Part shown: positions 39,960-48,496 of the stretch, in pieces
How the letters are laid out: each line of letters opens with the position of its first letter
Position numbering within the stretch: position 1 is the stretch's first letter
Assembly (NCBI RefSeq): GCF_024462775.1
Contig: NZ_JANGCE010000015.1
Span: 1 to 64,000, forward strand
Source: Butyricicoccus faecihominis
Lineage (GTDB): Bacteria > Bacillota > Clostridia > Oscillospirales > Butyricicoccaceae
Length of the DNA: 64,000 bases
Direction of reading: 5' to 3'
Position numbers and translations under genes: made by a program
Notes under the pieces: model-generated
What the model saw: the letters and a program-made list of their open reading frames with translations, nothing else
Database searches by the model: none
Told to the model about the DNA's origin: nothing

Positions 39960-41821
39960 TTCGCGATCGCCTCCCTCAATGTTTTTGCCAGACTGGCCGC
40001 ATCCAAGCCACAGGCCCGGCGCACCTCCTCCACGCTGCCGTGCGGCAGAAATTGGTCGCCCGTAGAACAGAACAGCAAACGCTGCGGCGCACAGCTACGC
40101 GCCGCAAGCAGCGCGGCCAAATACTCTCCCATGCCACCCGTTTGCACCACGTCCTCCGCGACCAGCACCGCGCGATAGGCGCCCAGTTCTTGTAATAGCG
40201 CTTCGCCGGGCGACGCAGAAAGCTCGTTCCATTTATAAACAGCGATCTCACATCCGGTATCCGCAAGCGTATTGGCCGCCTGTAGCGTCTCCTCCAGCAT
40301 CGTGCCATAGGTAACGATCGCGGCAGACTTGCCTTCTTTGATACGAACAAACGGTTCGGATACCGTGGAAGCCGTGAAGGAAGCCTCGCCGCCGCGCGGA
40401 TAGCGAATCGCGACCGCGCCGGTATCATGATACAGCGCATGACTGAGCATGGCGCGCAGTTCGGCAAAGTTGCTCGGCGCGTAAATTTTCAGGCCCGGTA
40501 CCGAGCGCAGAAAGGCCACGTCGAATACGCCGTTATGCGTCGCGCCGTCCGCGCCGACAATGCCCGCGCGGTCGACCGCTAAAACGACATGCAGCCCTTC
40601 GATCGCCACATCATGAATGATCTGATCATAAGCGCGCTGCAAAAAAGTGGAATAGATCGCGCATACGGGCAAAAGCCCTTGCTTGGCCATACCAGCTGCC
40701 ATTGCCACCGCGTGCTCTTCCGCGATACCGACATCAAAAAAGCGGCTGCGATAGCGTTCGGCAAAACCGGTCAGGCCTGTGCCGGATGGCATCGCGGCCG
40801 TAACCGCGCAAATGCGGCCATCCGTTTCGGCCAACCGGCAAAGCTCCTTGCCAAAGCAGGCGGAAAAATCCTGTTTGGTCTCTCCGCCTGTAATACCGGT
40901 CACTGGATTAAACTTAGAAACGCCGTGATAGGTCTCCGGGTCCTGTTCGGACGGCGTATAACCCTTGCCCTTCCGCGTCATGATGTGCAACAGCACCGGC
41001 TTTTTCATTTTTTTAGCCATACGCAGCAGCTCGCACACGGATTTTATATCGTGCCCATCCACCGGGCCGAAATAGGCAAACCCCATCTGTTCAAAGATCG
41101 AGGTCGGCAGCAGCAAAATCTTCAAGCGGCGCTTAATACGGGAAAGGCCATCCGCCAGCTTTTGGCCGCCGGGCATACGACTCAGCACGCCTTTCACCCG
41201 TGTCTTTGCGCGCAGATAGCGCGGGTTGACACGTAAGCGGGACAGGTGGCGGTTTAGTCCGCCAACGTTTCGCGCGATCGACATATTATTATCGTTCAGC
41301 ACAACGATCAGCGGTTCGCGGCTGGTGCCTGCGCTGTTGAGCGCCTCATAGGCCATGCCGCCGGTCATTGCGCCGTCGCCGATCACCGCGATCACATGGT
41401 ATTTCTGATTTTTCAGCGTGCGCGCGTGCGCCATGCCGAGAGCGACCGAGACCGAACTGGACGCGTGCCCCGTGATACAAGGATCCGCCGGGCTTTCTTC
41501 CGGCTTCATAAAACCGGAAAGGCCGCCGAATTGACGCAATGAATCAAACCCTTCGCGCCGATCGGTCAATATTTTATGCACGTAGCTCTGATGACCGACG
41601 TCATATATGATGCGATCCTTCGACGAATCGAACTCGCGTTCCAGCGCGACGGCCAGCTCCACCACACCGAGGTTAGACGCCAAATGCCCGCCCGTCTTTG
41701 AAACATGATCCACAATAAACTCGCGCAAAGACGCTGAAAGCGCGTCGAGTGAATTGTAGGACAGGTTTCGCAGATCGGCCGGGCTTTTTACATTATCTAA
41801 AATTCCGTAGCGTTTTTTCAT
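39956..41821 (-). CDS. dxs: 1-deoxy-D-xylulose-5-phosphate synthase
   Basis: A 621-residue thiamine-diphosphate enzyme that makes DXP from pyruvate and glyceraldehyde 3-phosphate, the first step of the non-mevalonate isoprenoid pathway. The ThDP site is GDGAMTGGMAYEALN, and the transketolase-type region has GIAEEHAVAMAAGMA and DRAGIVGADGATHNG. The C-terminal domain is complete. It lies 33 bp after oapA. The upstream partner ispA is not in the window. Confidence 0.97.
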   Translation of the reverse strand: MKKRYGILDNVKSPADLRNLSYNSLDALSASLREFIVDHVSKTGGHLASNLGVVELAVALEREFDSSKDRIIYDVGHQSYVHKILTDRREGFDSLRQFGGLSGFMKPEESPADPCITGHASSSVSVALGMAHARTLKNQKYHVIAVIGDGAMTGGMAYEALNSAGTSREPLIVVLNDNNMSIARNVGGLNRHLSRLRVNPRYLRAKTRVKGVLSRMPGGQKLADGLSRIKRRLKILLLPTSIFEQMGFAYFGPVDGHDIKSVCELLRMAKKMKKPVLLHIMTRKGKGYTPSEQDPETYHGVSKFNPVTGITGGETKQDFSACFGKELCRLAETDGRICAVTAAMPSGTGLTGFAERYRSRFFDVGIAEEHAVAMAAGMAKQGLLPVCAIYSTFLQRAYDQIIHDVAIEGLHVVLAVDRAGIVGADGATHNGVFDVAFLRSVPGLKIYAPSNFAELRAMLSHALYHDTGAVAIRYPRGGEASFTASTVSEPFVRIKEGKSAAIVTYGTMLEETLQAANTLADTGCEIAVYKWNELSASPGEALLQELGAYRAVLVAEDVVQTGGMGEYLAALLAARSCAPQRLLFCSTGDQFLPHGSVEEVRRACGLDAASLAKTLREAIAK

Positions 41822-41854
41822 ACTTTCCCCTTGGGTGGCAGCTCCTTTTTTCGG

Positions 41855-42448
41855 CTATTTCTTTTTATCGAACGCGATGGGCAGCACAGAGAGCACCCTG
41901 CCGCATACCGCGAGGATCTTGCCGTTGTTGGCGATCGCAATGCCCTTACCGGCCGCCTTGCCACCAATGGTCATGGCGGAGATCATACCGGTGATCGCAA
42001 GGGATATGATGACCGCGCGCAGCGCACCCGCGCCCGCCGTCATGTGGGCGACGATGAGCGCGCCGGTCGCGCCTGAGATGATGCCAGCGATATCGCCGAT
42101 GACATCGTTGCAGATGCTGGATACCTTTTCGGCGTTGCGCGTCATCCAGACCGCTTCCCTTGCACCCTTCACTTTGCGGGCCGCCATGGAGTGAAATTCT
42201 TTTTCAGTCGCCGAAGTGGCGGCCACGCCGATCATGTCAAATACGATGCCCAGCGCGATGAAAAGAAACAACACGATAAACGAAGTGATCGTATTCGCGT
42301 TGTTGAGCGCTTCGCTTGAGAGATAGGACATTGTCATGCTCAGCACCAAGCTGACCGCCATGATCGTTACGACCCATCGCACATTGATCAGACGCGGCGG
42401 GCGCGGCGCTTCGCGCTGTTTTTTCTTCTGTTTGTCGGTTCCTTCCAA
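41855..42448 (-). CDS. oapA: OLE-associated protein A (membrane protein)
   Basis: A 197-residue protein with four hydrophobic helices (about residues 25-45, 55-75, 118-140 and 145-165) and a highly charged N-terminus. The family-like segment IALGIVFDMIGVAATSATEKEFHSMAARKVKGAREA has a conserved Asp next to the second helix. OapA binds OLE RNA and places it at the membrane; in Bacillus halodurans the complex responds to Mg, alcohol and cold stress. A TTG start at 42448 follows AAGGGAG; no ATG is better placed. Position directly upstream of dxs and directly downstream of a large RNA gene is the diagnostic context. Confidence 0.85.
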   Translation of the reverse strand: MEGTDKQKKKQREAPRPPRLINVRWVVTIMAVSLVLSMTMSYLSSEALNNANTITSFIVLFLFIALGIVFDMIGVAATSATEKEFHSMAARKVKGAREAVWMTRNAEKVSSICNDVIGDIAGIISGATGALIVAHMTAGAGALRAVIISLAITGMISAMTIGGKAAGKGIAIANNGKILAVCGRVLSVLPIAFDKKK

Positions 42449-42469
42449 GGATGAAACTCCCTTTTGACG

Positions 42470-43204
42470 AAAATAACGCCCTTACGGGCGATGGTTAATA
42501 AAATAAAGTGGCGGCAGACAGAGTTAATCTTACGGCTTGAGGTTCGGTTGGTTTTCCCCGCGGGCTGCCATGCGTCGCCGCTATGGGGGTTTCCCATTAA
42601 AGCCCGTGCCGGGATGTTACCATCACCGGGACCGAATTGCCACTTAGTCCGTACTGCAATCCTCTGTCTGCCTCTTTTGGAACAGCCTAGGTGCTTTCCA
42701 CAACAGGCAACGCGATTCTTAGCCTCTTTTGCAGCTATGGTTTCAAACGTCAATTCCCGCGGCGTTCCTGGCCGGGAAACCGCGGGCGGATACCTTATCC
42801 ACCATAACCACGCAAGGCAGGCTACACTGCACACAGCGCTTTGACGTACCGCGCAAACGGGGTTCAATCCCGTCGCGCGCGGCTGCCGCCGCACCGCAAT
42901 ACAGGTTTCATCCTGTACCGTAGGCCATCCGTCAACCCCCGAAGAGGTGCTATAGGTGTCCCACGCATACAGGTCTCCACGGCGGGAGGGTCGGTACTTC
43001 ATGCCATTGAAGCGCGCCCTCGAGCCTTAACCTCCAGCATCCACCCCAAACTGGGCGTAAGAAGCAAACACCAGAGACTTCATCGATATGCCCTTCTACG
43101 GATTTTTAGGCCCGTCCTGGGAATCGCATGCGCTGACTAGGATACTGCGCCACTTTTTACACACTCGATCGCAACGTCTGTTTAACGTCGTTTATGTCTG
43201 TGCG
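42470..43204 (-). ncRNA. ole: OLE RNA (ornate, large, extremophilic)
   Basis: About 730 nt with no credible coding frame lies between a strong promoter (43211-43240) and oapA on the minus strand. It holds many stable hairpins, for example CCCGCGG/CCGCGGG (42756-42762 with 42780-42786), CCGGGATG/CATCACCGG (42609-42629), ATGGG/CCCAT (42583-42597), CGGG/CCCG (42859-42873) and ACAGG/CCTGT (42901-42916). OLE RNA, one of the largest structured bacterial RNAs, is found immediately upstream of oapA in the same isoprenoid/recN gene neighbourhood. The identity is therefore inferred from context, size and structure; I could not align it to the consensus. The exact ends are approximate. Confidence 0.75.
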
Positions 43205-43210
43205 TTTTCA

Positions 43211-43240
43211 ATTATAACACTAAATACAGTGCGATTTCAA
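43211..43240 (-). promoter_or_regulatory. SigA promoter of the OLE RNA operon
   Basis: On the minus strand TTGAAA (43235-43240) and TATAAT (43211-43216) are spaced by 18 bp, placing the start near 43204. It drives the OLE RNA and probably the whole oapA-dxs-...-recN run. Confidence 0.75.
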
Positions 43241-43487
43241 GAAAATTTTACTGTTTTTTGCGCACTTATATTATCTTTTAAGATCATCGAATTTTTTCTG
43301 CATCCATCAGTAGATTACAGCGTGCCACTTTCCGCGATATGCGCGGACACATCCTGATACATTTTTCATTCCGCAATGCTTCTGATAGCCTGATTATTAT
43401 ACCACTAATCAGAGGTCATCACAAGACGAAGACAAGTATTCCACTAAACCAGATTTGTACCCCATTCCAAAAAACAAATGACTGAAA

Positions 43488-43575
43488 AAGCATGAGGTCT
43501 CGTGCATCCGATACGCTGGGAACGCGCGTTCGCGCGAGATTCTTCACTTCGTACAGAATGACATTTGGGTACTCT
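43488..43575 (-). repeat. Putative dispersed palindromic repeat (REP-like)
   Basis: The minus strand contains GTCATTCTGTACGAAGTGAA followed by GAATCTCGCGCGAACGCGCG, with an imperfect palindrome around CGCGCGAACGCGCG. Elements beginning GTCATTCTG...GAAG-GAAGAATCT are scattered in many Firmicutes genomes, which is why I recognise the form. Only one copy occurs in the window, so dispersal cannot be shown here. The wider gap 43241-43695 otherwise holds only AT-rich DNA without a gene. Confidence 0.45.
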
Positions 43576-43695
43576 TCTATTTTGCAACAGTTTTTTACAG
43601 CCCCTGCCACAGCGGCAGATATCTGATACTCTCTGAGTACACGCTACCATACTTAAGCACAGTTCTATTGAGCCGCTATCTGAAGAACCTTATTT

Positions 43696-45144
43696 TTATA
43701 ACGAAATACGCGCAATGTCCCTTGCCAGCTGCTTTTTCATTTCGAGGTTGGACTGTCTTGCGATCATGATGCGCTGTGCCTGCGGCGAGCCCGCGCCGTG
43801 CATGGATTCGGGCAGATAACCGACAGCCGCCGTGCCCATGGTCATGTTTTCGATCAGGCGCAGCACGCGCATGCGGTCCTCGGTCGGCACGCTCGCCACG
43901 CCCTTTAAGTACTTCTCGATGTAATCATGTGTCGCGGGGTTGCGGTAGTCTGCTTCGGAGGGCTGGGTCACCATGACGCCGCCCGCGAGGTCCTGCGCGA
44001 GTCTGGCGATCTCGTACGGGAAGCGGGTCACGTTCTGCTTGCACACGTTGGCCAGCAGCAGATCGATCAGGTAGTTGCCCGCCTTGGTCTTGGTGCCCTG
44101 CGACGAGCACGCGATCCCGCAGCAGTACAGCGTTTCGTTCAGATGCGTCATCTCGATCAGCTTATCCTTGACGTGGCTGGCCTTGGCGGAACCCGCCATG
44201 TCGCCCGCGAGCGCGGTCGCCCCGATCAGTACATCGCCTACGCCGACCTTGCAGCCGCCGTAGCTTTGGCGGTGGTAGCCCGCGAAGCGCTCCACCATCA
44301 TGCCCGCAAAGTCCACTTCGCCGTTCAGGAAGATCATGTCGTTCGGGATGAACACGCGGTCAAAAATGACCAGCACCTCGTGACCGCCGTATACCTTGTT
44401 GCCCACGTCGATATCGTTATACTCCTCAGTCTTGCGCGTGTCGCAGGATTGCCGGCCGAGAATGAGCGTGATGCCGTCTGCGTCGGTCGGGCAGGCGAAG
44501 GAGATTGCGTAGTCCTCGTCGCCCTCGCGCATGGCGATGGTCGGCATGACGAGCACGTAGTGCGAATTTAAGTAGCCGGTCTGGTGCGCCTTGGCTCCTG
44601 TGACGTATACGCCGTCCGCCGTGCGCTCGACCACGTGCAGGAACAGATCAGGATCAGCCTGTTTGGAAGGAGAAAGCGAGCGGTCGCCCTTCACGTCGGT
44701 CATCGCGCCGTCCACGCCCCAGTCGTTGTTTTGCACCTCGGTCCAGAACTGTTTGAAGTTTTCGTGATAGCTTGTGCCGTGGGCCTCGTCTGTTTCAAAG
44801 GTGGTGGAGAACACGGCGTTGGCCGCGTCCAGACCGACGCAGCGCTGGAAGCAGGCCGCCGTCTTTTGCCCCAACAGGCGCTGCATCTTGACCTTTTTGA
44901 TCAGGTCGTCGGCGGACTGGTGCAGGTGGGTAAACCGGTTGATCTTTTTGCCGGTTAAGCTGGAAACGGCGGTCATCAGGTCCTCGTACTGCGGGTCCTC
45001 GGCCAGCTCGTAGGTCGCGGCGAAGGCGTTGAGCGAGGGTCGTACGACCTCGTCGTCCACCACGTTTTCCACCTTTTCGCCAAAGCGGTACAGGTTCAGG
45101 TGCAGCCCCCGCAGGGATTCCACGTATTGCTCTTTTGTCATCAT
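43696..45144 (-). CDS. abfD: 4-hydroxybutyryl-CoA dehydratase
   Basis: A 482-residue flavin and [4Fe-4S] enzyme that converts 4-hydroxybutyryl-CoA to crotonyl-CoA through a ketyl-radical mechanism. All four cluster ligands known from Clostridium aminobutyricum can be placed: Cys98 and Cys102 (AACFQRC), His291 and Cys298 (GYHRQSYGGC), with the same 4- and 7-residue spacings. The flavin-domain DVGNKVYGGHEVLVIFDRVFIPND block is also typical. ATG 45144 follows GAAGGAAAA. It is the last gene of the operon; crotonyl-CoA then feeds butyrate formation. It is oxygen-sensitive in known relatives, consistent with a strict anaerobe. Confidence 0.95.
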   Translation of the reverse strand: MMTKEQYVESLRGLHLNLYRFGEKVENVVDDEVVRPSLNAFAATYELAEDPQYEDLMTAVSSLTGKKINRFTHLHQSADDLIKKVKMQRLLGQKTAACFQRCVGLDAANAVFSTTFETDEAHGTSYHENFKQFWTEVQNNDWGVDGAMTDVKGDRSLSPSKQADPDLFLHVVERTADGVYVTGAKAHQTGYLNSHYVLVMPTIAMREGDEDYAISFACPTDADGITLILGRQSCDTRKTEEYNDIDVGNKVYGGHEVLVIFDRVFIPNDMIFLNGEVDFAGMMVERFAGYHRQSYGGCKVGVGDVLIGATALAGDMAGSAKASHVKDKLIEMTHLNETLYCCGIACSSQGTKTKAGNYLIDLLLANVCKQNVTRFPYEIARLAQDLAGGVMVTQPSEADYRNPATHDYIEKYLKGVASVPTEDRMRVLRLIENMTMGTAAVGYLPESMHGAGSPQAQRIMIARQSNLEMKKQLARDIARISL

Positions 45145-45172
45145 GGCGTTTTTTCCTTCTTTCTTCAATAAT

Positions 45173-46480
45173 TCAGCATGCGGGCGCTTCGCCGAAGCGT
45201 TTCTCAAACTCCTCCGAAAGTTCCGCACGGAATTTGGGGTGTGCAATGGCGATGAGCCGTTTCGCTCGTTCACGCAGCGTTTGTCCGCGCAAGGCCGCGA
45301 CGCCGTATTCGGTCACGATATAGCCCACATCGCAGCGGCTGGTCGTCACCGGCGCGCCTTCGGTCAACGTCGCGACGATTTTTGAGTGGTTACCGTCGCT
45401 TGTGGTCGAGTGCAGCGCAATGATCGATCGGCCGCCCTTGGACAGGTTTGCGCCGCGCACGAAATCCATTTGGCCGCCGATGCCCGAGATCTGCCGCAGG
45501 CCGATCGCTTCCGCGCACACCTGTCCCTGTAAATCCACCTCGACGCACGAATTGACCGAAACCACATTGTCGTTCTGCGAGATTACCGCCGGATTATTAC
45601 AGATATCCACGGGCAGCATGTGGAACATCGGGTTATGGTCGACAAAATCGTACAGCTTCCGGGTGCCCATCAGGAACGTCACGCAGATCTTGCCGATATC
45701 GCGCTGCTTGCGCTGTCCGTTGATCACGCCCGACTCGATCAGCGGGATGATGCCGTCCGAGATCATTTCGGTGTGCAGGCCGAGATCCTTCTTGTCGCCC
45801 AGAAACGTACACACCGCGTCGGGCAGCGCGCCGATGCCGAGCTGCAGGCAGTCTCCGTCGCGCACCAGATCCGCGATATACTTGCCGATCTGCCGGTCCT
45901 CCTCGCTGATTTTCGCGGGCGCCGATTCGGGCAGCGGCTCCCACGAGCACAGAAAAGCGTCGATCTCCGACACATGCACAAAGGTTTCGCCAAAGGTCAC
46001 CGGCATATTGGGGTTGACCTCAGCAATGACCGTCCGCGCCGACTTGACCGCCTGCGCGCCGTAGTCGCACGAAAGGCCGAGCGATACATAACCCCGCTCA
46101 TCCGGCGGCGAGCAGGTGAACGCGAACACGTCCACCGGCAGCGAGCCGTCGCGGAACATGCGCGGCACATCGGAGAAAAACGCGGGGGTGTAATCCGCCC
46201 GGTGCTCCGCAATCGCCTTGCGCGCCGGACCGCCGACGAACAGCGCGTTGTGCCGAAAGTGCCCTTCCATGCCGGGCTGCAAATACTCGCCCGAGCCAAG
46301 ATAGACCATGTGCGCCACCTCTACGCCGCTGAACTGATCGGCCAAACGCGCCATCGTCCGCTGGAACACGATCGGTTCGCCCACCGCGTGACCGAAGACC
46401 ACGCGGTCGCCGTCGCAGATCAGGGATACCGCCTGTTCCGGGGTCATGGTGCGCTTCTTATAGTGTTCTCTCCAGTCCAT
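45173..46480 (-). CDS. abfT: 4-hydroxybutyrate CoA-transferase
   Basis: A 435-residue member of the acetyl-CoA hydrolase/transferase family, activating 4-hydroxybutyrate with CoA from acetyl- or butyryl-CoA. The family features LQLGIGALPDAVCTFLGDKKDLGLHTEMISDGI (with the catalytic Glu in HTEM) and VDLQGQVCAEAIGLRQISGIGGQMDFVRGA are present. ATG 46480 follows AGGAAGGAGG; the longer open frame upstream belongs to the previous gene. The neighbours on both sides handle 4-hydroxybutyrate, which selects this substrate over acetate or butyrate transfer alone. Confidence 0.92.
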   Translation of the reverse strand: MDWREHYKKRTMTPEQAVSLICDGDRVVFGHAVGEPIVFQRTMARLADQFSGVEVAHMVYLGSGEYLQPGMEGHFRHNALFVGGPARKAIAEHRADYTPAFFSDVPRMFRDGSLPVDVFAFTCSPPDERGYVSLGLSCDYGAQAVKSARTVIAEVNPNMPVTFGETFVHVSEIDAFLCSWEPLPESAPAKISEEDRQIGKYIADLVRDGDCLQLGIGALPDAVCTFLGDKKDLGLHTEMISDGIIPLIESGVINGQRKQRDIGKICVTFLMGTRKLYDFVDHNPMFHMLPVDICNNPAVISQNDNVVSVNSCVEVDLQGQVCAEAIGLRQISGIGGQMDFVRGANLSKGGRSIIALHSTTSDGNHSKIVATLTEGAPVTTSRCDVGYIVTEYGVAALRGQTLRERAKRLIAIAHPKFRAELSEEFEKRFGEAPAC

Positions 46481-46496
46481 TTTCGTCTCCTCCTTC

Positions 46497-47618
46497 CTAA
46501 AACGCCCAGCGGTAGATCTCCAAAATATCCTGTTCGGAAAGTTCCACGTAATTATTGCCGAGCAGACGCTGTTGGGTCTCCAGCACATTCTTGGCGAACA
46601 CCGGCAGCTCCTGTTCGGTCACGCCATGCGTGCGCAGAGGCGCTTTTTCGATCACTTGATCCATTAGCGCATACAGCGCGTCCAGCGCGTGTTCCGGTGT
46701 GCAGTTCAGTTCGTTTGCGAGCAATTCCTGCAGCCGGTTCAGCTTGCCCACCGGTTTTTTCTCCTGATATTTGCGCATCACATCCGCGAACATCAGCTGG
46801 TTGGCCTGTCCATGCGGGATGTGATGCACGCCGCCGAGCGGATAACTTAAAGCATGTACAGCCGCGCAGCCCGCGTGCCCAAAGGCGATGCCCGCAAAGT
46901 TGGAGGCGCGAAGCAGCTCCGCCGCATAAGCCTTCCAGCCGTCCTTGCTGCCTGATGCGACCGCGCCGCGCCAGCTGCACAGAATGAGGTGCAGCGCCCG
47001 TTCGGAAAATACCTCGCTGATCGCACAGGCATTGGGGCTTAAGTAGCTCTCAACCGCGTGAATCATCGCGTCGACCGAGGAGGTGGCAAACACGCCGTAC
47101 GGCAGGCTTTGCAGCATGCCCGGGATGAGCGCGGCCTCATCTGCAAACATGGACGGCGAAACGATGCCCTGCTTCACGCCCTTGGTTGTGCGGTTGATAA
47201 TAGAGATATTGGTCACCTCGCTGCCCGTGCCGCAGGTGGTTGGCACGATAATGAGCGGGTGCACCTTGGTAAGCGACGCCATGCGGTCATACAGGTCGTC
47301 CACACGGTCGTTTGCCACCGCGACCGCCAGCACCTTGGCGATGTCGATGATCGTGCCGCCGCCCACGGCGATGATGCGGTCATATTCCTTATCCCGCAGC
47401 TCGTCCAAAATTGCGTCCACCATCACGTCCGTCGGCTCGCCCGCACCGTATCGCTCCTGAAACAGGGTCTGGCAGCCGAGGTCGAGCGCCGAGATCGCCG
47501 GATGATAGATGTATTCGTTCGTCAGGATCAGGTCTGTCCTCCCTAAACGCAATTCCTGCGCCAGCGCTCCGAAATCCGCGTACTCTCCTATTGCTGGTGC
47601 CAACTGAAAGGCTTTCAT
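46497..47618 (-). CDS. 4hbD: 4-hydroxybutyrate dehydrogenase (iron-type ADH)
   Basis: A 373-residue iron-containing alcohol dehydrogenase reducing succinate semialdehyde to 4-hydroxybutyrate (or the reverse). The nucleotide site is GGGTIIDIAKVLAVAVAN with PTTCGTGSEVTN, and metal ligands lie in FGHAGCAAVHALSYPLGGVHHIPHGQANQLM. The operon order dehydrogenase-transferase-dehydratase is that of the C. kluyveri/C. aminobutyricum 4HB pathway. Other iron ADHs act on butanol or propanediol, but the context is specific. Confidence 0.9.
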   Translation of the reverse strand: MKAFQLAPAIGEYADFGALAQELRLGRTDLILTNEYIYHPAISALDLGCQTLFQERYGAGEPTDVMVDAILDELRDKEYDRIIAVGGGTIIDIAKVLAVAVANDRVDDLYDRMASLTKVHPLIIVPTTCGTGSEVTNISIINRTTKGVKQGIVSPSMFADEAALIPGMLQSLPYGVFATSSVDAMIHAVESYLSPNACAISEVFSERALHLILCSWRGAVASGSKDGWKAYAAELLRASNFAGIAFGHAGCAAVHALSYPLGGVHHIPHGQANQLMFADVMRKYQEKKPVGKLNRLQELLANELNCTPEHALDALYALMDQVIEKAPLRTHGVTEQELPVFAKNVLETQQRLLGNNYVELSEQDILEIYRWAF

Positions 47619-47631
47619 TTCTTTCGCCCCC

Positions 47632-48423
47632 TTAGATTTCTGGAAAATACTTGGCGTCCGGCGCGGTTATCCACTCGTATTCCTTCACCGTCGTGGTGAC
47701 GATATTTTTATCATCCTGCAATCGGATACACCATAGGTAATACTCCGCGTAACCGGGCGCCGCCGCCTGCGAGTGGGTCACGTGTGCGGGCATGCCGGTC
47801 AGGTCGTTGTGCTTAACCTTATAGGCGTCGTCTCCAAACTCCGCCAGACCGTAGCCGTTTTGCGGCAAAAATTTGTAGTAATACATCTCCGGCTCCACAT
47901 GCTGATGCGGCGGGTAGGATGACCACTTGCCCGGAAAGTGCACGACCTCGCCGATAAAAAAGTTGGTTTCCGGGCAGTTGGAACGGTCAAAGAAGGTACG
48001 CACCATCCGGGTGGAGCATTCGTTCATTTGGCCCGCGCCGCGTTCCTCGTTGGCGCACAGACAATCCTCGGGACGCATGAGCTTGGCTGCGAAGCTGCGT
48101 TTGTTCTCGGTGCGCGCAACCGCCACCTCGGTCTCGGTTTCAGCGGTGATCGTTACCTTGACGCACTGTGGCACATGCAGCAGAATCGCGCCTTCATGAA
48201 AGCAATCCTCACGCGCCACGGTTTCACTCTTCCCATCCCACGCAAAAGTCACCTTGCCGGAGAGCAGATCATAAACGACCTCCTGTGCGTAGTCAAAGTG
48301 CATGACATCGCCCGCCGCCATTTTGACGACGCCGAACTCCATTCCCTTCATTTCCGGGTTCTCAACCGCGGAGATCATCTTATTATAGCCCTGCTCAAAA
48401 GAGCCGCTGCTGGTGTATTTCAT
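47632..48423 (-). CDS. IolB-like isomerase (5-deoxyglucuronate isomerase family)
   Basis: A 263-residue double-cupin protein. The metal-binding cupin segment FPGKWSSYPPHQHVEPEMYYYKFLPQNGYG is characteristic of IolB, which isomerises 5-deoxy-D-glucuronate in inositol breakdown. No other iol genes are in the window. Its location inside a 4-hydroxybutyrate operon, between two alcohol dehydrogenases, suggests a related but different uronate-like or keto-aldose substrate, or that the cluster links sugar-acid catabolism with C4 metabolism. The family call is solid; the exact reaction is not. Confidence 0.75.
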   Translation of the reverse strand: MKYTSSGSFEQGYNKMISAVENPEMKGMEFGVVKMAAGDVMHFDYAQEVVYDLLSGKVTFAWDGKSETVAREDCFHEGAILLHVPQCVKVTITAETETEVAVARTENKRSFAAKLMRPEDCLCANEERGAGQMNECSTRMVRTFFDRSNCPETNFFIGEVVHFPGKWSSYPPHQHVEPEMYYYKFLPQNGYGLAEFGDDAYKVKHNDLTGMPAHVTHSQAAAPGYAEYYLWCIRLQDDKNIVTTTVKEYEWITAPDAKYFPEI

Positions 48424-48496
48424 GTTCTTAACTCCTTATAAAATCATTATCGTTTCATATTCGGCCGAGCCGTTTCGGCATGCTTCCTGACAAAAT

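Noticed and set aside
42388..43002. A long minus-strand open frame in the OLE region that could be called a 204-residue protein.
   Set aside because: The translation is rich in Arg/Cys/Trp with no family features, overlaps oapA, has no ribosome binding site, and the region is full of hairpins expected of a structured RNA.
43444..43650. Open frame reading ...CHSVRSEESRANARS...
   Set aside because: This peptide pattern arises from translating the dispersed GTCATTCTG-type repeat and does not indicate a gene.
45620..46987. A 455-codon plus-strand open frame opposite abfT and 4hbD.
   Set aside because: Antisense of two well-supported genes with conserved active sites; its composition (Arg/His-rich) is typical of shadow frames.
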